The notes under the pieces: generated by a model
Seen by the model: only the letters and a program-made list of their open reading frames with translations
Database searches by the model: none
What the model was told of the DNA's origin: nothing
Program-made: the position numbers and the translations under genes
Origin: Ruminococcus flavefaciens
Lineage (GTDB): Bacteria > Bacillota > Clostridia > Oscillospirales > Ruminococcaceae
NCBI RefSeq assembly: GCF_900116855.1
Contig: NZ_UETD01000019.1
Coordinates: forward strand, 1 to 51,486
Length of the DNA: 51,486 bases
Direction: 5' to 3'
In this document: piece after piece, positions 16,202 through 23,937 of the stretch
Layout of the letters: each line of letters starts with the position of its first letter
Position numbering within the stretch: position 1 is the stretch's first letter

Positions 16202-16274
16202 CTATTTTCCAGAATTAAAGCAGGTTTTTAAAGGAAAGATGGCAAATAGTAATAGAAGATTACGTTTTTATTAT

Positions 16275-16293
16275 TTTCGTCAATTCTGCTCAT
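16275..16293 (+). repeat. Left copy of a 19-bp inverted repeat around the integrase gene
   Basis: TTTCGTCAATTCTGCTCAT is the exact reverse complement of 17663-17681. The copy lies 79 bp after the integrase stop codon and 133 bp upstream of the response regulator start. Identity stops sharply at both ends. Two recombinase-recognition sites in inverted orientation would allow the segment between them to flip. Confidence 0.9.
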
Positions 16294-16372
16294 CAATCTA
16301 ATGTGTGCCGTTTTTTCTCAATACTTAGGTGCGTATCAGCAATTCCGTTACGACAAAATGACGGCTGAAAGC

Positions 16373-17473
16373 TTAAGATGACAAACAAAGACGACTTACA
16401 TAGTTTTTCTTAATTTCTAATGATGAATGGACATATCGGTTAAGGGTAATAGCAGCATCTGCATGACCGAGCAGTTCACTGAGAGCTTTAGGATCAAATC
16501 CTTTTTCTATGCAAACCGAGGCATACGTGTGCCTGAGAATATGAAAATTCACATTACGGAGGCCGCAGACTTTCAAAATGGACTTAAATCTGTTCTGCAT
16601 GGTACGAGGTTCGGTAGGACTAGCAGAATTTGTTATTATATAAAATCCTTCAAAGCTCTTGTATTCCTTTAAAAATGTCATCAAAAATTCAGGAATTGGA
16701 ACTACTCTTACAGAGGTACGGCTCTTTGGTGTACCAATAATTACCTGAGATTTTCCATTCTTTGTTATACGCTGCACTGTTCTTTTTACGGATAAAGTGC
16801 AAGCAGTGAAATCGATATTCTCCCACTTTAAGCCGCATAATTCCCCTATACGCAGTCCTGTAAACAGACATAATAATACCGCAAGATTTGTAAGGCTCAT
16901 ATTATTAATAAGATAGTTTTCTAATCCTCGCCTCTCCACAGGAGTTAATACATCAGTATAATGTGGTTCTGTCTTAGGCATGGTGAAATTGCTTTCGCGG
17001 ATCCCGTATTCACGATAAGCATAACGCTCAATACTGCGATATACGGTAAATATATCACGAACTGATTTCGCAGATAAACCGCCTTTACCGTTTAGTCTTC
17101 CATTGTTCAGCTTAAAATGGATAAATTCATTTATTCTACTTGCGGTAAGAGCCGAGATGTGTTCTCCACCAAGAACAGGCAGAATATGCTTATTCAATAT
17201 ATTCTCATAATTAGCATAGCTTGATTCCTTCACACGCAAACGTGCAGCATTCAACCATTCTTCGGCTGCTTCACGGACGGTCAGCTTTATTGTTGATGTA
17301 ATCTTTTCTGACCTTACAGAATAAAGCTGTGCCATCTTATCCTTTACATCGGATAATGTCTTGCCATATACGGACTTATACTTTTTTGAGCCGTCAGCCT
17401 TGTACCCGACATGGACTCTGCCTTCAAAACGCCCATCCTTTCTTTTATAAATGTTACTTCCTCTTTTTGCCAT
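16373..17473 (-). CDS. int: Tn916-type tyrosine recombinase (phage-like integrase)
   Basis: A 366-residue protein starting at ATG 17473, eight bases after GGAG. It has the N-terminal AP2-like arm-binding domain (KRGSNIYKRKDGRFEGRVHV), a SAM-like core-binding domain (about 60-165) and the catalytic domain with TGLRIGELCGLKW, HILRHTYAS and LLGHADAAITLNRYVH, which supply Arg, His-x-x-Arg, His and the nucleophilic Tyr. It is intact. No xis gene is visible next to it. It lies between the relaxase and the agr locus and is enclosed by 19-bp inverted repeats, so it could act locally as an invertase as well as, or instead of, moving an element. Confidence 0.92.
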   Translation of the reverse strand: MAKRGSNIYKRKDGRFEGRVHVGYKADGSKKYKSVYGKTLSDVKDKMAQLYSVRSEKITSTIKLTVREAAEEWLNAARLRVKESSYANYENILNKHILPVLGGEHISALTASRINEFIHFKLNNGRLNGKGGLSAKSVRDIFTVYRSIERYAYREYGIRESNFTMPKTEPHYTDVLTPVERRGLENYLINNMSLTNLAVLLCLFTGLRIGELCGLKWENIDFTACTLSVKRTVQRITKNGKSQVIIGTPKSRTSVRVVPIPEFLMTFLKEYKSFEGFYIITNSASPTEPRTMQNRFKSILKVCGLRNVNFHILRHTYASVCIEKGFDPKALSELLGHADAAITLNRYVHSSLEIKKNYVSRLCLSS

Positions 17474-17501
17474 AGATATCACTCCGTTCTGACTATATTT
17501 C

Positions 17502-17540
17502 TGACGGTTTATTGATAGTTTTTCCGCAGATAAACCGTCA
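17502..17540. repeat. 11-bp inverted repeat upstream of the integrase
   Basis: TGACGGTTTAT (17502-17512) and ATAAACCGTCA (17530-17540) are exact complements separated by 17 bases, starting 29 bp upstream of the integrase ATG. The position suits an operator or an integrase/Xis arm-binding pair. It could also form a leader hairpin in the int mRNA. Confidence 0.6.
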
Positions 17541-17662
17541 TCGATACCTACAGAAAAATTAATTTTTCATAAAAATTCGTGAAAAGGTATTTACTTTTCA
17601 ATTCATTATGATTATAATATTATTAAAAACACCGTTCAAATCGGATACACCTCCACGTTTTA

Positions 17663-17681
17663 ATGAGCAGAATTGACGAAA
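17663..17681 (-). repeat. Right copy of the 19-bp inverted repeat
   Basis: ATGAGCAGAATTGACGAAA pairs exactly with 16275-16293. The two copies bound a 1.4-kb segment that contains only int and its upstream region. The terminator at 17679-17716 starts in the last three bases of this copy. No further copy was found in the window by reading. Confidence 0.9.
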
Positions 17682-17716
17682 GGGCGCACCAATATTACGT
17701 TGATACGCCCTTTTTG
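17679..17716 (+). terminator. Factor-independent terminator, plus-strand polarity
   Basis: AAAGGGCG (17679-17686) pairs with CGCCCTTT (17706-17713) and is followed by a T-run on the plus strand. No plus-strand gene exists upstream of it in the present arrangement. It would terminate the integrase transcript if the segment between the 19-bp repeats were inverted. It could also serve weakly on the minus strand after the relaxase gene. Confidence 0.6.
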
Positions 17717-17782
17717 TTATTTACACAACTGATCTGACCATATTCAGACTTAATCTAAGCTAATCAAAAAAATGCCTATATA

Positions 17783-19885
17783 TCAATACATTTCTATACC
17801 ACCAGGCTTTACACCAAGCTCTTGTTTCTTCTTTTGGATTATACGCATGAGCTTCTTATCAACTTTATGTGATACTCTTCTACGGCTTCGAGCGTTGTCT
17901 TCTTCTATTATCCGCCCGAAGTCAACAAGTAAACTGACAATGGTATTTGATATCATATAGTTGTGGCCGTTATCATAATTAATCAGCCTTTCTGCGTACT
18001 CGTTTCCTTCGGAAGCAGACTTCGTAAGCCATTCTAAAGCCTTTTCTCTATCGGAAGCGATTCCATCTTTTCCGAAAAGATATATCCTTCCAAGCCAATA
18101 TGAAGCCCACGAATTATCATCAGCAATAGATTCAAACAGCCTGACTGCTTTGATAACGTCATATTTTTCTTGTGTAAGATATAGTTTTGCAAGCTGATAT
18201 ATCGCATGGCTGTTATTAGCCGATGCTGCTGCCGACAGATATTTTTCAGCTTTGTCATAATCAGCAGGAATGTATTCACCGTTAAAATACATCTTTCCCA
18301 GCATATATTGTGCATATTTGTTATCAGCCACAGCAGACTTTTCCAGCCACTTGAAAGCAATGTCAGGTGCTTTCTCAGTACCGCATCCGTACAAGTACAT
18401 CTTGCCGATACGGTATTGAAAGTACGAACTCATTTTATTTGCTTTAGGCGCTATATCAATAAAACCTGCAAGTGCCGTTGCAAAATAACGCTTAACTGTT
18501 TCATCATCGGTACTGTACCTACCCATGTCATAAATAGCAAGTACATTTCCTTTTTCAGCCTCCGACTTCATAACAGCGAGTGCCTCTGCTTTTTCATCAT
18601 CTGTCGGGTATTGTGATTTGAGTATCCTCGATGCTGCCTTGTATTCATCTGACCATTTGAAATAATAATTACTGTCATTTTCTTCAGTATCAACATACTC
18701 ATAGTCATCAGCGAAAGATATATCAGTATCTTCCTCAATATCATCGTGAGTCTCTTCAGGCTCGATGTCAGGAATCTCAATCATATTTACGACTTTTCTT
18801 ATGATCATATTTTTTACCGAGCGGAACTCCTTGTTCTCAGCAAGCTTTGGAAGCTCCTTATCCTTTTGCGTGTACATTTTATACTTAGCCTTTTCAAATT
18901 CGCACCACTTATCATACAGCTTTTGAATATCTTCATTCTGTAATAACAGAAAAAATATATCATCTACTGTCTGCTTGATCTCTTTAGGAAGATATCCATA
19001 CAGTTTCTTTCCACCAATGCTTTGCAGTTGAGCATTTAATTCCCTGACCTTTGTAACAAGCCTTTCATCAACTACTCCGCTTCCGATTTGAGATAATATT
19101 TCACTCATCTGATCTTCGGACAGTGCTTTCAGTTCATCACGGGTAAGCGTTTGCTCCTGATAAATACTTTTCATATCTTCATGGAAAATATCGTTTGCAA
19201 AAGCTGAACGTATTGCAGCCATACCTTCTTTTGTAAGGTATCCTTGTCTTGGATCTGATGAATACACTATGAGGTGAATATGCGGATGATGTGTTGTGTC
19301 ATGAAAAGCTGCATACCACTTCATATTTGCAAGCGGAATATTCTGTGCCTTTGCTATATCGTCAATGTGACGCTTCACAAGCTCACGCCACATATCAGAA
19401 TTTGTATAGCCAAGCCGCACTGCGTCCTCACGACGGAGTGAGACTACATGAGTCCATACATATCCGGGATGCTCGGCGACTTCATTTGCAACTGCATTCA
19501 GGTCAATAGGCTCATCACTTCCATTGAATAATCCATGTTCGCCACGTCTTTCTGCTCCTGGTCTATTTGCCACATATCCTACGAAGTTCCTTCTGTTACC
19601 GATAACATCAGCATGACGTTCTATGATAGTTGATATTAGTTCCGAAGCGTTTTCTGATGAAGGATTCTTAGTGTAATCTGTATATTCAAGGTACTGCTTC
19701 GCCATTGGGAACTCTTTAATCAGCTCCGCTATGAGCTGCTTTTGATTTGCAGTTGTTTTACCTGTATTCTGCGGACGCTTTTCCACTGACTCACGGGTAG
19801 CAATGTACTTTGTAAAATTCCTGCGCTTTGTTTTACCACGCTTGCCGCTTTTTAGATAGCGGCTTGAAACAATTAATTGAGCCAT
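17783..19885 (-). CDS. MobP-type relaxase with C-terminal Sel1-like repeats
   Basis: A 700-residue protein. The N-terminal half is a relaxase of the MobP type common in Firmicutes ICEs: a basic start (SSRYLKSGKRGKTKRRNFTK), GYVANRPGAE, WTHVVSLRRED and the metal-binding histidines in FHDTTHHPHIHLIVY (His195-204). It should nick oriT and carry the strand into the recipient. From about residue 430 to 640 come repeated helix pairs (YRIGKMYLYG, YMLGKMYFNG, YQLAKLYLTQ, YWLGRIYLFG) of the Sel1/TPR-like type, which bind proteins. Start ATG 19885 follows GGAGGTG. The Sel1 tail may contact the coupling protein or host factors. Confidence 0.88.
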   Translation of the reverse strand: MAQLIVSSRYLKSGKRGKTKRRNFTKYIATRESVEKRPQNTGKTTANQKQLIAELIKEFPMAKQYLEYTDYTKNPSSENASELISTIIERHADVIGNRRNFVGYVANRPGAERRGEHGLFNGSDEPIDLNAVANEVAEHPGYVWTHVVSLRREDAVRLGYTNSDMWRELVKRHIDDIAKAQNIPLANMKWYAAFHDTTHHPHIHLIVYSSDPRQGYLTKEGMAAIRSAFANDIFHEDMKSIYQEQTLTRDELKALSEDQMSEILSQIGSGVVDERLVTKVRELNAQLQSIGGKKLYGYLPKEIKQTVDDIFFLLLQNEDIQKLYDKWCEFEKAKYKMYTQKDKELPKLAENKEFRSVKNMIIRKVVNMIEIPDIEPEETHDDIEEDTDISFADDYEYVDTEENDSNYYFKWSDEYKAASRILKSQYPTDDEKAEALAVMKSEAEKGNVLAIYDMGRYSTDDETVKRYFATALAGFIDIAPKANKMSSYFQYRIGKMYLYGCGTEKAPDIAFKWLEKSAVADNKYAQYMLGKMYFNGEYIPADYDKAEKYLSAAASANNSHAIYQLAKLYLTQEKYDVIKAVRLFESIADDNSWASYWLGRIYLFGKDGIASDREKALEWLTKSASEGNEYAERLINYDNGHNYMISNTIVSLLVDFGRIIEEDNARSRRRVSHKVDKKLMRIIQKKKQELGVKPGGIEMY

Positions 19886-19936
19886 ACTCTCACCTCCATG
19901 ATATATGTATAGCGCTGTATCATACAGCGCTTTTAT

Positions 19937-20410
19937 TTATTCCTCACTCCGCTGATATCTCACAGCACTTTCAAAGTTTATTATACCGTTTATGCGTCTG
20001 ACCTCGTCCGTGACCATATCACGAAGTTTGAAAAGAGTTGTGTCATCTATATCATTGATAGCTGCAAGCATGTGGGTCTGCACTCCAACCTCGACAGCTA
20101 ACTTGAATATGGCACGAGACAACCTCTGTTCTGTCCCTTTTATAATTCCGTCAACAATCGTACCTACCTGCGGTGCAAGATATTCAATGAGTTCAGGCTT
20201 ATTCTGCATAAGATGAGCGCAGTAGAAACGAATTGCTTTTTCCATGAACTCAGTTTTGGTAGGACAGCAGTCAGCCTTGTACAGACTATTGACTGTTTTC
20301 ATTGTCTCCGGATAGATGTACAGCGGAAACTTTATTTTAGAGGCGGTGACTCCATCAAAATTCTCCGAATCACTGCTGTTTTTCTTTCCTTTTGTACTAT
20401 TTGACTCCAA
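19937..20410 (-). CDS. Relaxosome accessory (MobC-like) protein
   Basis: A 157-residue protein from a TTG start at 20410 (GGTG upstream; an in-frame stop lies just before). After a polar start comes KFPLYIYPETMKTVNSLYKA and TKTEFMEKAIRFY, the beta-strand and two helices of a ribbon-helix-helix-like DNA-binding unit. A long helical C-terminal half follows (EQRLSRAIFKLAVEVGVQTH, LFKLRDMVTDEVRRINGII). Position next to the relaxase and the hairpin region suggests it binds oriT and assists nicking. Confidence 0.65.
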   Translation of the reverse strand: MESNSTKGKKNSSDSENFDGVTASKIKFPLYIYPETMKTVNSLYKADCCPTKTEFMEKAIRFYCAHLMQNKPELIEYLAPQVGTIVDGIIKGTEQRLSRAIFKLAVEVGVQTHMLAAINDIDDTTLFKLRDMVTDEVRRINGIINFESAVRYQRSEE

Positions 20411-20687
20411 GTTTTTTCACCAACTTTCATTTTGACTCCAATCGATAAATTCTGAAAAGCTCGAAAATGCGGTCGGCTTTGCCGGTCCGCTGTGGAAAGG
20501 CTGGCGGTTTGACGCCAGCCTTTTACCTGCAACCCAGAAACCGCCCTCGGAAGCTCTCCGAAACCGCTGTTTCGGACCGCCGCCAAAACTGCCCGAAAAC
20601 GGCTCAGCACTCCCCCGAGGTGGTATCCTTTCCCGACCGTGCCGCACAAAATCGCACACAGCGCATTCTCGCGCGACACGGGGCGAG
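20411..20687. other. Hairpin-rich GC-rich region, candidate oriT
   Basis: No convincing gene lies here. The region is clearly richer in GC than its neighbours and directly precedes the accessory and relaxase genes. It has a perfect 11-bp stem with a 6-base loop, AAAGGCTGGCG-gtttga-CGCCAGCCTTT (20496-20523), and smaller hairpins CGGC-ttt-GCCG, CGGA-agctc-TCCG and CGAAAC-cgct-GTTTCG. Origins of transfer commonly have such inverted repeats beside a nick site and lie next to the relaxase operon. The nick position cannot be read from the sequence. Confidence 0.5.
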
Positions 20688-20915
20688 TTACTCTTCGGGC
20701 TTCGGTGTGCTGTCTACAGACCTGCGAGGTCTGCGTATCTGCTGCTTTGCTGTCAGTTCGATGTACTCTCTGACGTTCTGCGGCACAACCTTGGTATATA
20801 TCTGCTCGACCTGCTTGTCGAGCTCCGCCGCAAGTGTCGTGTTCTTCTGCTCGAGATACATCTCTATCGCAGACAGCTTTTCTTCGGGTATCTGTACTGT
20901 TATTGATCTTTTCAT
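20688..20915 (-). CDS. DUF6103-like small protein
   Basis: A 75-residue protein with the opening MKRSITVQIPEEKLSAIEMY and VPQNVREYIE later on, followed by a basic, proline-containing tail. The beginning has the strand-helix pattern of ribbon-helix-helix proteins. It looks like the DUF6103 family found beside relaxase modules of Firmicutes ICEs. GGGAGG precedes the ATG at 20915, which overlaps the stop of the upstream gene by 4 bases. A DNA-binding role at oriT is plausible. Confidence 0.6.
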   Translation of the reverse strand: MKRSITVQIPEEKLSAIEMYLEQKNTTLAAELDKQVEQIYTKVVPQNVREYIELTAKQQIRRPRRSVDSTPKPEE

Positions 20916-22108
20916 GTCATACCTCCCATGCTCATTGCCTCGGACTCGTCTTCTGCTTCAGCTTCGTCCTCGGTTAACTTCTCAGCTTCTTCCATTGTCT
21001 CAGACTCAGCAGTCAGCGTAGTATAGAGCTTCTGTCCCTTTCCTGAAAGCACACCGTACTCAGTTAGCTCTCCGTGTTTCCGGGCGAGCACCTGCTTTCC
21101 GAAGTCATTCATATCACAGTTCTCCAGAATGCTCCAGTCGAAGTTGGTCGGGAATACACGGCAGGCATACACCTTACCGTACTGGCTCTCATCCTGCACC
21201 ATCGAATCGAATTCGTATTCATTCAGGCTGTCGATAGCCTCTCTTGCTCCTGAGAATGTCTGAATGTTCTCAGTCTCCATAACAGCTTTCAGCTTCACTA
21301 CATCTGACTTTCTCATGCCTGCGAGCTGCTCCGAAAGAGCTATCATATCTTCAACCCAGTACGCTTCGTAGTAGGCAGCATCGGTGATGTTCGGCAGTAC
21401 CGCCTCCACCTCTGTGATATACATCTGCTCCGGAGTTGAGTTGTGTTCGGCTGAGTATGCTCTCAGCCTGCGTATATCCTCGGGCAAGTTGAACCACTGT
21501 GCCTGGTCAGTAGTAGTTGCTGACGGAGATACCAGAACTCTGAAAAATCTCTTGTCAGGCACCTCTATCGTGAGGGATATGTCAGGTTCCTCGTAGCTGT
21601 CAGGCATACAATAATAGCCGTCAACAAATAAACCGTTATCTCTTTCAGCAAGAAGCTTTCCAACTTTTTCATAGTCCAATAGTCCTATGACGGCATCTGA
21701 ACATTCCTCGATCTCAGGCAGCATTTCATTTTCAACAGCTATCTCACCAAGCTCGGCATAGTTCTTCGCCGGATACACAGGGACACAGTCGATGCCATAG
21801 GTCATCGCTATCATATCATCAATACTGCTTTCAGGATTCCTCATGAGCACACTTTTGAAGCCTGCTTTCTGATGATCCTCGAGCCGCTGAAAACAGTCTG
21901 CGAATACGTTCAGCTTATAAATGTCAGCCTTATGCCACTTATCAAGGATGTTCGCAGGCATATCAATCATATCATATTTTGAGAACATGAACTCTATTTC
22001 TCTGCCGCTCTGTACGTTCATCCTGTCGAGGATATCCTGCACATGAATCGCAGATACAGGCAGTCCCCAACGGACTTCCATGTCTCCATATCTAAGTGTT
22101 ACTGTCAT
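20912..22108 (-). CDS. ICE accessory protein with acidic Met-x-Met tail
   Basis: A 398-residue soluble protein I cannot name. The middle part (about 205-370) contains YYEAYWVEDMIALSEQLAGM, EALxxLNEYEFD-like spacing and YGVLSGKGQKLY, a layout seen in antirestriction-like and YodL-like ICE proteins. From about residue 370 it turns strongly acidic and ends DEAEAEDESEAMSMGGMT. That ending matches the tails of several other proteins in the window. The gene follows GGAG and overlaps both neighbours by 4 bases, so it belongs to the transfer operon. Confidence 0.6.
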   Translation of the reverse strand: MTVTLRYGDMEVRWGLPVSAIHVQDILDRMNVQSGREIEFMFSKYDMIDMPANILDKWHKADIYKLNVFADCFQRLEDHQKAGFKSVLMRNPESSIDDMIAMTYGIDCVPVYPAKNYAELGEIAVENEMLPEIEECSDAVIGLLDYEKVGKLLAERDNGLFVDGYYCMPDSYEEPDISLTIEVPDKRFFRVLVSPSATTTDQAQWFNLPEDIRRLRAYSAEHNSTPEQMYITEVEAVLPNITDAAYYEAYWVEDMIALSEQLAGMRKSDVVKLKAVMETENIQTFSGAREAIDSLNEYEFDSMVQDESQYGKVYACRVFPTNFDWSILENCDMNDFGKQVLARKHGELTEYGVLSGKGQKLYTTLTAESETMEEAEKLTEDEAEAEDESEAMSMGGMT

Positions 22109-22560
22109 GTGTTCATCTCCATTCCTAATTTTTCTTCCTCTGCCATATCTTCGTTCATTGCCTGTTCCAGAGGTTCACGCTCATAGCAGAAGCAGTAACA
22201 GTCGTAGTCTCCGGGCTGCGGCTTACACCGCAGGTAGTAGGTATGCTCGTCCGTCTGAATCTTGTAACCGTTGCCACGACTGCCGAGATCCAAGGACGGA
22301 TTCTCTCGGATAAATATACTCATTGCAGTCCTGTCCTTGAGCAGTCCCTGTCGGAGCTCCTTCGTTATCTCATTGAACTCAACCTTGAACTCTTCATCAT
22401 TCAGTTCGCTTGTAGTTCCGAACCATGAGCCATAGAACTGTCTTCCCGTTCCAAAGTCGAACCGCATATGACCGATCTTAGATGCCTTTATTTCTTCTTC
22501 GTCGCAGGCATAGAAGAGCTTTTCTTCACTCTTGTCTGCCGTTGTAATTGTTATCTTCAT
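22105..22560 (-). CDS. Unknown ICE protein with acidic Met-x-Met tail
   Basis: A 151-residue protein starting at ATG 22560, nine bases after AGGAGG. It opens MKITITTADKSEEKLFYACD and has a beta-rich middle (YYLRCKPQPGDYDCYCFCYE) with a cluster of cysteines. It ends EDMAEEEKLGMEMNT, again acidic residues followed by Met-x-Met. I do not recognise the family. It lies between the NlpC/P60-like membrane protein and the 398-residue protein in the transfer operon. Confidence 0.55.
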   Translation of the reverse strand: MKITITTADKSEEKLFYACDEEEIKASKIGHMRFDFGTGRQFYGSWFGTTSELNDEEFKVEFNEITKELRQGLLKDRTAMSIFIRENPSLDLGSRGNGYKIQTDEHTYYLRCKPQPGDYDCYCFCYEREPLEQAMNEDMAEEEKLGMEMNT

Positions 22561-22565
22561 ATTTT

Positions 22566-23552
22566 TCAACCTCCTGTAGTTGTTTCAGTAGTCGCTTCTG
22601 TCGTTGGCTCCTGAAGCTCATTTATCCTGTCCTGTACCTCCTGCGGATATGCCACCGAATCGAAGGTACACCATGAAGTCCAGCCACCCTCTGTGAGGCT
22701 CTGGCACTGAACGCCGCCCATAGCAGAGGAGAAAACAACCTCTCCACCGCCGACATAGACACCAAACTCGCTGCCGTTAAAGACTCCCACACCTTTCACA
22801 TCAGGCATCGTATCGATGCTGCCTTGTTCGGTATAGTACAAGTCGATAGTGTCGGAAGTGAACACCTTATTCTCCGTATCATACCTGACGTATCCCATGA
22901 TAAGACCGACATTATCAGCACAGCGCAGTCTGTTCTCTCCGGTCCTTTCACCGAAGCAATTGTCAGCATACTGCCATTCCGACATATATGCATTCTCTGC
23001 CCAGGATGCAAGGTCGGCAGCATTTTTGGTGGCACTGTCTGTGAACATATGAGGATCGATAGTTGCATTCATCACAAAAGTATACGTCCTCATGAACTCA
23101 TTGTAGTCAATGCTCAGTCCGTAATTCTGATTGATGCTGTCGATGAGTATCTCATCATTGGGTGCAGAATAAAAAAGATGAGCGTAGAAGTTCGCATTGA
23201 AACCTTCTACCTCATCAAAGTATGACATATATATGAGCTGCGCCTTTATGGTCTGATTTGGTATGCCAAGTGCTGTCAGCTCTGCTTCTATCGCATCACC
23301 TGCGGACTGTATTTCAGACATCCGCTCCTGCTGCTCGGGAGATAACTGCTCTATGAAAGCACTTTCATTGAAAGTGTTCCTGTCTATCTCAGGTGGTTCG
23401 ATGTCAACATTACCCAAGGTGTAAATGGCAATTATAGGAGCCGCAAGCAGGAGCAGAAAGCCGACAACTATACTGCCAATAAATATCAGCACCTTATCTC
23501 TGGTCTTTTTATCAGCGAGTATCTTCGCCAGCAATATCAACACTTTTTCCAT
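22566..23552 (-). CDS. Membrane-anchored NlpC/P60-like protein, catalytic residues apparently lost
   Basis: A 328-residue protein. One membrane helix (about 24-47) is followed by an outside helical domain (about 70-190) and an NlpC/P60-like domain (about 200-310). Compared with the family pattern DCVGLI...GHVGVYIGNG...WTxW, here it reads RCADNVGLIMGY, then GSEFGVYVGGG, then GGWTSWCTF. The nucleophile position holds Asn where Cys is expected and the histidine position holds Glu. A Thr-rich tail closes the protein. In conjugation systems this slot (VirB1-like, CD1108-like) usually holds a wall hydrolase, so this may be a structural or regulatory version. Confidence 0.65.
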   Translation of the reverse strand: MEKVLILLAKILADKKTRDKVLIFIGSIVVGFLLLLAAPIIAIYTLGNVDIEPPEIDRNTFNESAFIEQLSPEQQERMSEIQSAGDAIEAELTALGIPNQTIKAQLIYMSYFDEVEGFNANFYAHLFYSAPNDEILIDSINQNYGLSIDYNEFMRTYTFVMNATIDPHMFTDSATKNAADLASWAENAYMSEWQYADNCFGERTGENRLRCADNVGLIMGYVRYDTENKVFTSDTIDLYYTEQGSIDTMPDVKGVGVFNGSEFGVYVGGGEVVFSSAMGGVQCQSLTEGGWTSWCTFDSVAYPQEVQDRINELQEPTTEATTETTTGG

Positions 23553-23563
23553 TTGCCGCCTCC

Positions 23564-23917
23564 TTACTGCATCTGCATTCCTGCGCCCTCGCTGAGTTCG
23601 TAGTCAGAATACTCATCTTTCTTGTCATACATCTCGGATACCATATCGCTGAACTGCTCCTTTACAGCTATGTTATTCGGATCATTGAGGGCGGTTATTC
23701 TGTCGACCAGTATCTCCAGCGGTTCCTTGAACTGTAGCAGGTATTCCGCTTCATCCTCTGTGAATGAGTCTTGGATATTATCCTTTACGAATCGGGCAGC
23801 AGATATTTCATCGGCTTTCTCTATGAGTTCTTCGTGACTCAGGTTCAGCCATTCTTTGTACTTATTCTTATATTCAACATTGATCACTGCGTCCAACTTA
23901 TCAATTACGTTGCTCAT
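23564..23917 (-). CDS. DUF3848-like protein
   Basis: A 117-residue helical protein (MSNVIDKLDAVINVEYKNKY, FVKDNIQDSF, AEYLLQFKEPLEILVDRI). The pattern of a short helix, an Asp/Glu-rich turn and a second helix pair fits DUF3848, which recurs in ICEs of this type. It ends DYELSEGAGMQMQ, the acidic/Met-x-Met tail. AAAGGGGTG precedes ATG 23917. It sits between VirB4 and the NlpC/P60-like gene; no function is established. Confidence 0.6.
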   Translation of the reverse strand: MSNVIDKLDAVINVEYKNKYKEWLNLSHEELIEKADEISAARFVKDNIQDSFTEDEAEYLLQFKEPLEILVDRITALNDPNNIAVKEQFSDMVSEMYDKKDEYSDYELSEGAGMQMQ

Positions 23918-23937
23918 TCTTCATCACCCCTTTCAGT

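Noticed and set aside
20332..20679. Open frame of 115 codons on the minus strand upstream of the accessory gene
   Set aside because: It overlaps the accessory gene in another frame and its product looks like translated hairpin DNA; start context is poor.
20467..21021. Open frame of 184 codons on the plus strand
   Set aside because: It crosses the oriT candidate and runs antisense through the DUF6103-like gene, with no ribosome binding site and a low-complexity product.
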